NCBI RefSeq assembly: GCF_029626235.1
Contig: NZ_JARUBO010000005.1
Span: forward strand, 3,318,501-3,382,500
Source: Micromonospora sp. WMMD1120
GTDB taxonomy: Bacteria > Actinomycetota > Actinomycetes > Mycobacteriales > Micromonosporaceae
Direction: 5' to 3'
DNA: 64,000 nucleotides
Notes under the pieces: generated by a model
Database searches by the model: none
Seen by the model: the letters and a program-made list of their open reading frames with translations, nothing else
Told to the model about the DNA's origin: nothing
Shown: in pieces, positions 56,715 to 64,000 of the stretch
Numbering within the stretch: position 1 is the first letter of the stretch
Layout of the letters: the number at the start of each line of letters is the position of its first letter
Translations under genes and position numbers: made by a program

Positions 56715-58325
56715 TCAGCCGGTCGGGGTGGGCGTGGGCGCGCCGGTGCCGCCGCCGCTCGGGGTGGGCGTGGGCGTGGGCGTGGCGGAGACACCCGCGG
56801 CCGGGTTCTCCACCAGGCGTCGCTCCAGGTTGACCTGAGCCTGCCCGGTCCCGCCGACGGTGATGGTGTCGTACGCCTGGAGCATCTTCTGCTGGTCGAA
56901 GTAGAGCACGCTCATCGACAGCGGGGTCGGCTTCTCACCCTCCAGGCCGCGTAGCCCGGCGCCGCCGGTGGAGCCCTCCACCATCAGCGTGGTGCGCTGC
57001 TGCCCGGGGACCTGCGGCAACTCGGACACCTGCCGGGAGTGGGTGTGCCCGGCCAGCACCAGCGGGCAGGTGCCGGAGAGCGGCCCGGCCGACGCCGGGT
57101 CGTGCACGAGGGCGATGGTGACCGGCCGCGGCGAGTTGCGGACCGTCGTGGCGAGCTGCTGACCGGCCCCGATCACCTGGTCGGCGACCTGCTGGGTCAG
57201 CCCGCTGCCGGCGGGCGACGTGTTCTTGTCCGGGGTGAACCGTGGGTCGCCGATGCCGGCGATGGTCAGCCCGGCGACCGTCGTCGTCGAGTTGTTCAGC
57301 ACTATCGCGTTCGGCTGGCGGGCCACCGCGGCGGCGGTCTTGCCGGAGTCGTGGTTACCCCTGATGAACACGTACGGCTTCTTGAGCAGGCTGATCGAGC
57401 CGACGAAGGACGCCTCCGGTTCGCTGCCCCAGTCGGTGATGTCACCCGTGTCGATCACCACGTCGATGCCGAACTGCTCCACCACCGTCCGGATCAGCTG
57501 CCAGCCGGTCGGGTTGAGGTGCATGTCGGAGACGTGCAGGACGCGGGTGGTGCCCGGGGCCGGCTCGTACACCGGCAGCGCGGAGACGGTGGTGTAGAGC
57601 TGGCTGACGTTGCCGACCAGGCGTTGGAGCTGCTCGGCGTACTTGGTGTAGTCGTTGGCGATCCGCCGGGCGTCACCGACGATGGCCGGCGCGTTGACCA
57701 GCAGACCCTCGTAGCGTGGTTCCTCGATCGATTGTGGCCGCAGTGTCGCCGCCGCCGTGCCGAGGCTACCGGCGGTGATGAGTAGGGCCAGCCCGCCCGC
57801 CCAGGCGGTCCGGCGGGTGTTGCGGAAGATCAACCCGGCCAGGAGCACTGTGACGAGCACCGACGCGCCGAGGGTCCGCAGGCCGAGTCGCATGACACCG
57901 GAGCGGACGTCCTCCACGGCGCTCTGGCTGGCCCGGCTGATGCTCGCCGGGTCGTCCAGCAGCGCCTCGGTGCGCCCCTGGTCGAGGGCGCCGAGCCGGA
58001 CGGTGAGATGGGCCGGCCCGCCGTGGCTGTCGAGCAGCAGCGCGCCGAGCGGCGGGATGTCGACGGTGGTGCCGCCGTCGCGGGCGGGGGACAGGCTGAG
58101 GGTGGCCCGGAACGGGCCGATGTCGGTGTCCACCTGACCGCCGGCGAGCACCCCGAGCAGCGTGCCGGCGACCGTCACGGCGAGGACCGCGACGATCAGC
58201 CCGACGCGACGCACCGGGCCGGCGGCGGCTGCCCACCAGCCAGCCGGTCGCGTCCGGCCGCCGCCGCTGACCGGATCGTCCCGGTCGTCGGCGTCGTCGT
58301 GTCGCTCGTCGCGCTGCCCGTCCAT
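56715..58325 (-). CDS. Membrane metallophosphoesterase
   Basis: A 536-residue protein with an acidic/basic N-terminal tail (DERHDDADDRDD), a first membrane helix (about 40-62), an external domain, two further helices (about 150-190), and a C-terminal calcineurin-like phosphoesterase: VLHVSDMHLNPTGW, VIDTGDITDWGSEPEA, VFIRGNHDSGKT, ALVHDP and LVLAGHTHSRQV. All metal-binding motifs are present. A Thr/Pro-rich tail ends the protein. The phosphatase domain is inferred to be outside the membrane. Substrate unknown. It is divergent from nothing and follows the PQQ-dehydrogenase gene by about 60 bases in the same direction. Confidence 0.9.
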   Translation of the reverse strand: MDGQRDERHDDADDRDDPVSGGGRTRPAGWWAAAAGPVRRVGLIVAVLAVTVAGTLLGVLAGGQVDTDIGPFRATLSLSPARDGGTTVDIPPLGALLLDSHGGPAHLTVRLGALDQGRTEALLDDPASISRASQSAVEDVRSGVMRLGLRTLGASVLVTVLLAGLIFRNTRRTAWAGGLALLITAGSLGTAAATLRPQSIEEPRYEGLLVNAPAIVGDARRIANDYTKYAEQLQRLVGNVSQLYTTVSALPVYEPAPGTTRVLHVSDMHLNPTGWQLIRTVVEQFGIDVVIDTGDITDWGSEPEASFVGSISLLKKPYVFIRGNHDSGKTAAAVARQPNAIVLNNSTTTVAGLTIAGIGDPRFTPDKNTSPAGSGLTQQVADQVIGAGQQLATTVRNSPRPVTIALVHDPASAGPLSGTCPLVLAGHTHSRQVSELPQVPGQQRTTLMVEGSTGGAGLRGLEGEKPTPLSMSVLYFDQQKMLQAYDTITVGGTGQAQVNLERRLVENPAAGVSATPTPTPTPSGGGTGAPTPTPTG

Positions 58326-58385
58326 GCTGAAATTCTGACCTGCCCGTTCAAAGATCTTGGCAAACCTGAACGGATGGTGACGAAA

Positions 58386-59558
58386 TCAGCTGCGGCCGCC
58401 GTCCCCACCCGCGAAGACCACCCGCAGGAGCCGGTCGTCGTCGCCGGCCGGGTCGCCCCGCCCGTCGTGGTTGGAGGTGCCCACCCAGAGCGAGCCGTCC
58501 GGCGCCGCGGCCACCGCGCGCAGTCGACCGTACCGGTTGGTGAACAGCTCACTGGGCTGACCGAGCAGCGTGCCGGTGTCGGTCAGCTCCAGCACCCACA
58601 GGCGCTTGCCGCGCAGGCAGGCGGTGACCAGTAGCCGGTCCACCGCCGCGAGACCGGAGCAGGACGCGTCGGAGGTGGCCCACTGCGCGATCGGATCGGT
58701 GAACCGTTTGTCCCCGGCCCGTCCCTCGACCTCCGGCCAGCCGTAGTTGCCGCCCTTGGTGATCTGGTTGACCTCGTCCCAGGTGTTCTGGCCGAACTCG
58801 ACGGCGTACATCCGCTTGGCGGCGTCCCAGGTGAAGCCCTGCACGTTGCGGTGACCCAGGGACCAGACCGGGGAGTTGGGATAGGGGTTGCCGGGGGCGG
58901 GCCGGCCGGCCGGGGTGATCCGCAGGATCTTGCCGCCGAGGCTCTTCACGTCCTGCGAGAGCGGGCGTTCGCCCGCGTCACCGGTGCTCACGTAGAGCTG
59001 CCCGTCCGGGCCGAAGCCCAGCCCACCGCCGTTGTGCACGTTGGCCTTGGGGATGCCGGTGAGGATCGGGGTGGGCTGTCCGCCGAGTTGCAGTCGGGCG
59101 ACCCGGTTGTCCCGCTCCGTCGTGTAGTAGACGAAGACCGCCCGGTCCGTGGCGTAGTCCGGGGAGACGGCGATGCCGAGCAGCCCACCCTCGCCCGCCG
59201 CCGCCACGTCCGGGACCGTCTGCACCGGGCGGACCCGCAGCCCGTCCGGCCCGGAATCCGGCCCCACCTGGAGGATCCGGCCGTTGTCCCGTTCGGTGAC
59301 GAGCGCGCCGCCGTCCGGCAGGAAGGCGATGGCCCAGGGCACCCGCAGGCCCTTGGCCAGCACCGTCGTGACCGCCTGCTGGCCGGCCCTGCCGGGGTTC
59401 GCCGACGCGGACGGGGTGGGCAGGTTCGGTGGCTCGCCGGCCGGGTCGGGGTCCGGCTCGCCGAAGCTGCAACCGGTGGTGAACAGCAACGCCGCGCAGG
59501 ACGCCGCGAGGGCCACCCGGAGGCGGCGGAGGCGAGGGTACGGGGGACGGGCGCTCAC
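58386..59558 (-). CDS. PQQ-dependent sugar dehydrogenase-type lipoprotein
   Basis: A 390-residue protein with a signal ending LLFTTGC (lipoprotein-like, Cys30) and a six-bladed beta-propeller of the soluble aldose sugar dehydrogenase/sorbosone dehydrogenase group: VPWAIAFLPDGGALVTERDNGRIL, EGGLLGIAVSPDY, NGGGLGFGPDGQLYVSTGDAG, WSLGHRNVQGFTWD and GGNYGWPEVEG. It should oxidise sugars with PQQ, though cofactor binding cannot be confirmed. GTG 59558 follows TACCCT by 7 bases without ribosome site, hence leaderless. Its stop is 60 bases from the metallophosphoesterase gene. Confidence 0.9.
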   Translation of the reverse strand: MSARPPYPRLRRLRVALAASCAALLFTTGCSFGEPDPDPAGEPPNLPTPSASANPGRAGQQAVTTVLAKGLRVPWAIAFLPDGGALVTERDNGRILQVGPDSGPDGLRVRPVQTVPDVAAAGEGGLLGIAVSPDYATDRAVFVYYTTERDNRVARLQLGGQPTPILTGIPKANVHNGGGLGFGPDGQLYVSTGDAGERPLSQDVKSLGGKILRITPAGRPAPGNPYPNSPVWSLGHRNVQGFTWDAAKRMYAVEFGQNTWDEVNQITKGGNYGWPEVEGRAGDKRFTDPIAQWATSDASCSGLAAVDRLLVTACLRGKRLWVLELTDTGTLLGQPSELFTNRYGRLRAVAAAPDGSLWVGTSNHDGRGDPAGDDDRLLRVVFAGGDGGRS

Positions 59559-59639
59559 CCGGCCCAGGGTAGCCCCCGGAGCGCCCGGAAGGGCCGGTCG
59601 AGATCCATCCGGTGCCGACGGGCCGGCCCCGGTGACCGC

Positions 59640-61457
59640 TCAGCGCGCCCGCACGGCCAGCAGCGCGGTGTCGTCCTCCCGGCGCGGGATCGGGTCGAGC
59701 AGCAGGTCGCACAGCTCGTCCAGCGGCAGCGTGTCGGCGCCGGTCAACCGCTCCACCAGCTCGGCCACCCCCTCGTCGACCGAACGGTCCCGCCGCTCGA
59801 TCAGCCCGTCGGTGTAGAGCAGCAGGGTGTCGCCGGCGGCGAGGCTCATCGATCGGCTGGTCCGGGGCATCGGACGGGCCAGACCGAGCAGCGGCTCCGG
59901 TGTCGCCTCGAGGATCTCGACCGCGCCACCGGCACGGACCACCAGGGCCGCCGGGTGCCCGGCGTTGGCCCAGCTCACCTCGTGCACACCCCCGCGCTGC
60001 GGGCGGAGCCGGACCAGCATCGCGGTGGCGGCCGTCGCCAGCCGCAGACCGCGGATCGCGTCGTCCAGGTTGCTCAGCAGGGCCCCGACCTCGTCCGACC
60101 GGCCGAAGGCGTTGCCCCGCACCAGGTTGCGCAACTGCCCCATGGTCGCCGCCGCCTCGATGTCGTGCCCGGCCACGTCGCCGATCGCGGCGATGACGTC
60201 GCCGTCGGGCTGCACGAAGGCGTCGTACCAGTCTCCGCCCACCTCCACCCGGTCAGCCGCCGGCTGGTAGCGGGCGGTCAGCTCCAGGTGTGCCACGACC
60301 GGCAGTCGGGGGAGCATGCTGTGTTGCAGGACCTCGGCGACGTGCCGCTGCTCGCCGTACATCGAGCTGTTGCCGACGGCCTGGCCGGCGCGGCGGCCGA
60401 TGTCGACGGCGGTGAGCAGGTCGCGATCGTCGAACGGTTGCCGCTGCGGGCCGTTGACGAGGGTGATCGCCCCCAACACCGTGCCGCCGACGCCGCGCAC
60501 CGGCACGCTCAGGTAGGAGGCGATGCCGAGGCGGCCTGCGATCGACGTCATCTCCGGGTCGGTGGTGCCGCGGGTCACGTCGGCCAGGGACGCCATGCTG
60601 CCGAGCCGGGGCTCGCCGGTGCGCAGCACCGCGCGGATGACCGACTCCGAGCTCAACCCGGTGCGCAGCAGCTCACCGAAGCGGCTGACATCCTCCGTGC
60701 GGGCCGGGTCCCGGTGCACCGAGACCACCTCGCGGTGCTGGCCGGTCGGCCCGATCAGGGTGAGTAGGCACCAGTCGGCGAGCGGCGGCACCATTGTCGA
60801 GGCGAGCCGTCGCAGCGCGGTGCCCACCTCGAGGGTGCCGGCCAGCGTCTCGCTCACCCCGGCCAGCAACTCCAGCCGCTCGTGCGCCTGCACGGCCAGC
60901 CGCTGCGCCTCCCGCGCGCCGTCCAGCGCGATCCGCAGTCGCAGCTCCGACGAGCAGGCGGCCGCGAGGTCGGCCAGCGTACGCAGCTGGGCCTTGGTCC
61001 ACGCCCGGGGCTTGCTGTCGATGGCGCAGAGCGAGCCCAACACCCGACCGGAGAGGTCGGTCAACGGCATCCCCGCGTACGCGACCACGCCGAGGTCCTC
61101 GATGCCGAGGTTGTTCCGGACCCGGGGATAGATCCGGGCGTCCGGCAGCACCATCGGCACCTCGATGTCCACCACGTGCTGGCAGAACGAGTGGCTGAGG
61201 GGGGTCTGTCGACGCTCCGACCAGGGCTGCGGCAACCCGACCGCCCCCGGGAAGAACTGCCGGTCGGCGGAGACCAGGGAAACCAGCGCGATCGGCGTCT
61301 CCAGCAGGTCGCTGACCAGCCTGGCGAAGCGGTCGAACGCCTCGTCCGGTTCGGCGTCCAGTCCGGTGTCGGCGAGCGCGCGCAGCCGCGCCGGGTCGCC
61401 GAGCGACGCGGGCGGGTCGATCGAACGCCGGGTGGTGGCGGGGGAGCCGTCGGTCAT
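59640..61457 (-). CDS. GAF-GAF-PP2C (SpoIIE-type) serine phosphatase
   Basis: A 605-residue protein: a first GAF domain (about 45-170; IALVSLVSADRQFFPGAVGLPQPW, LVGSLCAIDSKPRAW-like), a second GAF domain (about 200-350; ASYLSVPVRGVGGTVLGAITLVNG), then a PP2C/SpoIIE phosphatase with AEVLQHSMLPRLPVV, VGGDWYDAFVQPDGDVIAAIGDVAGHDIEAAATMGQLR and TLLLYTDGLIERRD. The metal-binding Asp residues (GGDWYD, GDVAGHD, YTDGL) are present. Such proteins dephosphorylate anti-sigma-factor antagonists in stress signalling. No antagonist or anti-sigma gene is adjacent. Confidence 0.92.
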   Translation of the reverse strand: MTDGSPATTRRSIDPPASLGDPARLRALADTGLDAEPDEAFDRFARLVSDLLETPIALVSLVSADRQFFPGAVGLPQPWSERRQTPLSHSFCQHVVDIEVPMVLPDARIYPRVRNNLGIEDLGVVAYAGMPLTDLSGRVLGSLCAIDSKPRAWTKAQLRTLADLAAACSSELRLRIALDGAREAQRLAVQAHERLELLAGVSETLAGTLEVGTALRRLASTMVPPLADWCLLTLIGPTGQHREVVSVHRDPARTEDVSRFGELLRTGLSSESVIRAVLRTGEPRLGSMASLADVTRGTTDPEMTSIAGRLGIASYLSVPVRGVGGTVLGAITLVNGPQRQPFDDRDLLTAVDIGRRAGQAVGNSSMYGEQRHVAEVLQHSMLPRLPVVAHLELTARYQPAADRVEVGGDWYDAFVQPDGDVIAAIGDVAGHDIEAAATMGQLRNLVRGNAFGRSDEVGALLSNLDDAIRGLRLATAATAMLVRLRPQRGGVHEVSWANAGHPAALVVRAGGAVEILEATPEPLLGLARPMPRTSRSMSLAAGDTLLLYTDGLIERRDRSVDEGVAELVERLTGADTLPLDELCDLLLDPIPRREDDTALLAVRAR

Positions 61458-61628
61458 CGGACACCTGTCTGCCGGGCGGAGGCGAACCCGCTCTCCGGCC
61501 CTTCGTTATACCTCGCCCGCCACCGAACCGAACATAGGTGTGCGCTGACTCGCTCGCCCGCCGACGCTGCGGGCCGGTGCTCGCCGTGCCCGCACGGTCG
61601 GCCCCGTCGGGGACTATCGTCGGCGGAC

Positions 61629-62555
61629 GTGAAGGTATGGATTCCGCACCGGGCCGGCCTGGACCTCCTGGGCGAGTTGCCCCCGGACGTCACCGTCGAG
61701 GTGTTCGAGCACGCCGACCAGATGCCGTCCGAGGCTGCCGACGTCCGGGTCTGGGTGCCACCGTTCCTGGGTGGCTCGGACGCCACGGCGTTGCTGCGGG
61801 AGCTGCCCGACCTCGCGGTGGTGCAGTTGCTCTCCGCCGGGGCGGACGCGTGGGCCGGTCGGATGCCGCCCGGCGTCACGCTCTGCGACGCCCGGGGCGT
61901 GCACGACCCGTCCACCGCCGAGTGGGTGGTCACCGCGATCCTCGCGCAGCTCCGGGCGTTCCCGGCGTTCGTGCGCGCGCAGGCCGAGGGGCGCTGGGCG
62001 TACGAGGGGAACACCCCGACCGACGAGCTGACCGGCAAGCGGGTGCTCATCATCGGCGCCGGGTCGATCGGCACCGCGGTGCGCGACCGGCTGGCCCCCT
62101 TCGAGGTGAGCTTCACCCTGGTCGCGCGGAGGGCGCGGCCGGAGCAGGGGGTGCACGCGGTCGAGGAGTTGCCCCGGCTGCTGCCGGACGCGGACGTGGT
62201 GGTGGTGCTGGTCCCGCTCACCGACCAGACCCGTGGCCTGATCGACAAGGACTTCCTCGCCGCGATGCCGGACGGGGCGCTGCTGGTCAACGCCGCCCGG
62301 GGGCCGGTGGCGCACACCGAGGCGCTCGTCGCCGAGTTGGGCACCGGTCGGATCTCGGCCGCGTTGGACGTCACCGACCCGGAGCCGCTGCCCGCCGACT
62401 CGCCGCTCTGGGCGATGCCGAACGTGCTGCTCACCCCGCACGTGGCCGGGTCGGTGCGGGGACTGCTGCCCCGGGCCTACCGACTGGTGGGTGACCAGGT
62501 GCGCCGGTTCGCCGCCGGGCAACCGCTGATCAACACGGTGGTCGACGGCTACTGA
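61629..62555 (+). CDS. D-2-hydroxyacid dehydrogenase
   Basis: A 308-residue NAD(P)-dependent enzyme: GVHDPSTAEWVVTAILAQLR, Rossmann motif VLIIGAGSIGTAVRDRL, VNAARGPVAHTEALV with the catalytic Arg in the family position, DVTDPEPLPADSPLWAMPNVLLTPHVAGS with the Glu and His. The short N-terminal substrate domain and AARGP are as in GhrA/GyaR-like enzymes; glyoxylate, hydroxypyruvate or phenylpyruvate reduction are all possible. GTG 61629 has TATCGT 8 bases upstream and no ribosome site. Its end overlaps the convergent gene by 7 bases. Confidence 0.93.
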   Translation: MKVWIPHRAGLDLLGELPPDVTVEVFEHADQMPSEAADVRVWVPPFLGGSDATALLRELPDLAVVQLLSAGADAWAGRMPPGVTLCDARGVHDPSTAEWVVTAILAQLRAFPAFVRAQAEGRWAYEGNTPTDELTGKRVLIIGAGSIGTAVRDRLAPFEVSFTLVARRARPEQGVHAVEELPRLLPDADVVVVLVPLTDQTRGLIDKDFLAAMPDGALLVNAARGPVAHTEALVAELGTGRISAALDVTDPEPLPADSPLWAMPNVLLTPHVAGSVRGLLPRAYRLVGDQVRRFAAGQPLINTVVDGY

Positions 62556-62941
62556 TCGGACGCGTCCGCCGGCGCGTCGGGTAGCGGCTGGCCGGTCGCC
62601 GCGACGACGCGGGGCAGATCCGCCCCCCGTACGGCCGGCAGGACGACGTCGTGGCCGTCGTCCAGCCGTGCCACCGCCCGCCCGCGGGTGTCGGTCACCA
62701 GTTCGAGCACCCGGTCCCAGCCGATCCGGCGTTGCCCGACCAGCGCCCGCACCCGCAGTTCACGCGCGTCGACGTCGGTGCCGGCCCGCCAGGCCCACAC
62801 CGCGACGGCGAGCGGGACGAGCAGCACCGGCAGTAGGTAGACCCGGGCGCTGGCCAGCGGCAGGGCGCCGACGAAGGCGACGATCGCGGCCACCAGGATG
62901 GCCTGGTTGTGCCGGAAGCGGACGGTGCCGTGCTTACTCAC
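62549..62941 (-). CDS. Small membrane protein with PH-like domain
   Basis: A 130-residue protein with two membrane helices (about 14-47: AILVAAIVAFVGALPLA and YLLPVLLVPLAVAVWAW) followed by a PH-type beta segment (GTDVDARELRVRALVGQRRIGWDRVLELVTDTRGRAVARLDDGHDVVLPAV), a common layout of small actinobacterial PH domain proteins. The function is unknown. GTG 62941 matches the start of homology. It is convergent with the dehydrogenase gene. Confidence 0.8.
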   Translation of the reverse strand: MSKHGTVRFRHNQAILVAAIVAFVGALPLASARVYLLPVLLVPLAVAVWAWRAGTDVDARELRVRALVGQRRIGWDRVLELVTDTRGRAVARLDDGHDVVLPAVRGADLPRVVAATGQPLPDAPADASDQ

Positions 62942-63159
62942 AGTGCGATGATCCCACCTTCGGCCGGTCCGACTCGCGGCGGGCGGTGCCGGCGGCGCGC
63001 GGTACGTCGTACAGTGACACGGGTCGTTGTCTCCTCTGAGTGACCGACAAGTAACGAAACCCGGCCGTCCATCGTTGTCAATCGTGGACAGCAGGCTCAC
63101 ACCGCCCGCCGTCCCGCACCGCCGCACCGCCCCCGTGCCCCCTCACGAAGGCGACCGCC

Positions 63160-64000
63160 GTGCTCCTCGCGTACCCGTCCCTCGTCACCCGCCGCGCGGC
63201 CCCGGAGGTCGCGACGTCCACGGCGGTGGCGCTGCTCCTGATCGCCGGTGCCGCCGACCTGGTCCCGACCTCGGTGGTGATCGCGCTGACCGCCGGTGCC
63301 GGCGCCACGGTCGCCGGCCTGCGGCTGTCCCGGCTGGCCACCCGGCGGTGCCCCGACCCGACTTCGCGGGCGCCGGGGGCGCTGCTCGACGCGGCGGTGG
63401 TGGCGGCCGGTCTCACCGCTGTCCTGCTGCCGCTGGTCGACCTCGGGCGCACCGCCGCCGTGCTGGTCGGACCGCTGGTCGTGGTGGTTCTCTCCGTGTT
63501 CGGTCTGCGTCGACTGCCGGGTCGTCCGCGTCCGGCGGTCGGAGTACGGGTGCGCCGGCTGGTCGAGTCCGCCGGCCCGGCGATCGGCCTGGCCCTCGCC
63601 GGCTGGCTCCTGCTGCCTCCGGGCGGTCTGCCGGTCCCCACCCGGTTGGCCGCCGCGTTGACACTCGGCGGGCTGGCCATGGCCGCGCTGAACGCGTTGG
63701 CGGGGCCACGGCGACGGTCCGGCCCGGCGCTCTGCCGGGGTGGCGTGTTGCTCATGGTGGGCGGGCTGGTGCTGCTGGCCACGCTGTCGTCCGCGCCGGC
63801 CGGTCGCGCGGCCCTGCTGGCCGTACCCCCGTTGGTGTCCGGCATGCTGCTCGTCGCCCTCGGCGCGGCCCGTGCGGTGGACGCCTGTGACGCGGCGGTG
63901 GCGCAGCCGGTCGCCGCGGCCTGGCCACGGCTGGTGCTGCCGGCGGCGGTGCTGCTGCTCGCCTCGGGTCTGCACCTGGGCACCGGTCGCGCACCCGACC
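63160..64000 (+). CDS. Multi-pass membrane protein, 3' end beyond the window
   Basis: An open frame from GTG 63160 to the window edge (280 codons without stop) with about eight hydrophobic segments: VATSTAVALLLIAGAADLV, VALLLPLVDLG-like stretches, RTAAVLVGPLVVVVLSVFGL, GPAIGLALAGWLLLPPGG, LAAALTLGGLAMAALNALAG, GGVLLMVGGLVLLATLSSA, LVSGMLLVALGAARAVD and LVLPAAVLLLASGLHLGTG. Codon use (GC in the third position) supports coding. The membrane region could lead into a signalling domain, such as GGDEF, but nothing of it is in the window. Start uncertain. Confidence 0.65.
   Translation, partial: MLLAYPSLVTRRAAPEVATSTAVALLLIAGAADLVPTSVVIALTAGAGATVAGLRLSRLATRRCPDPTSRAPGALLDAAVVAAGLTAVLLPLVDLGRTAAVLVGPLVVVVLSVFGLRRLPGRPRPAVGVRVRRLVESAGPAIGLALAGWLLLPPGGLPVPTRLAAALTLGGLAMAALNALAGPRRRSGPALCRGGVLLMVGGLVLLATLSSAPAGRAALLAVPPLVSGMLLVALGAARAVDACDAAVAQPVAAAWPRLVLPAAVLLLASGLHLGTGRAPD

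Overview
The window is a chromosomal segment of a high-GC actinomycete, most likely Micromonospora or a close relative in the Micromonosporaceae. Supporting signs are third-position GC bias in nearly every gene, many GTG starts, leaderless starts (a -10-like hexamer 6-8 bases before GTG), and a gene order typical of the group (mnmA, metE-like, ligA, gatC-gatA-gatB, etfB-etfA). I saw no rRNA, tRNA, CRISPR array, complete insertion sequence or prophage.

Region 1 (1-18 kb) is accessory. It opens with a decayed CPBP protease gene and a TetR gene facing a membrane protein across twin operators. Four secreted, modular polymer-degrading proteins follow (1.8-10.8 kb): a cutinase/PETase-type esterase with CBM2, an SGNH hydrolase with a ricin-type lectin domain, a GH3 glycosidase, and a beta-helix protein with a lectin domain closely matching that of the SGNH protein. 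LacI-type palindromes lie in the intergenic gaps. Next come a DUF1996 protein, a voltage-gated-type ion channel, a frameshifted amphi-Trp gene, a deletion that joins a FUSC exporter gene to the tail of a GH15 gene, a DUF72 protein, and an HTH/Clp-N protein with two copies of an operator directly before its start codon.

Region 2 (18-33 kb) has a C-rich/G-rich intergenic inverted repeat, NagZ and a ROK regulator sharing a divergent operator, an ABC-2 exporter pair, an orphan ABC ATPase, ribokinase, two tandem DUF6232 paralogues, enoyl-CoA hydratase, an acetolactate-synthase-type enzyme and small membrane proteins.

Region 3 (33-54 kb) is mostly housekeeping: etfB-etfA; an ECF sigma/RskA anti-sigma pair divergent from a DUF4397 surface protein and a class F sortase; cysteine desulfurase with MnmA (sulfur supply for tRNA thiolation); a MetE-like protein; VOC; ADP-ribosylglycohydrolase; a membrane-anchored MazF-like protein; ligA; a GGDEF-EAL protein; and gatC-gatA-gatB (tRNA-dependent amidation). 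A 35-residue ATPase stub and a small membrane protein lie between gatA and gatB.

Region 4 (54-64 kb) holds a transketolase/PDH-E1-like enzyme, a second type of intergenic inverted repeat, a membrane metallophosphoesterase, a PQQ-type sugar dehydrogenase lipoprotein, a GAF-PP2C phosphatase, a D-2-hydroxyacid dehydrogenase, a small membrane protein, and a membrane protein cut by the window edge.

The least explained features are the HTH/Clp-N gene with its twin operators, the three kinds of intergenic inverted repeat, the atypical polyesterase, the channel with an SLDG pore motif, and the sortase/DUF4397/ECF surface module. I found no clear multi-gene defence system or biosynthetic cluster.
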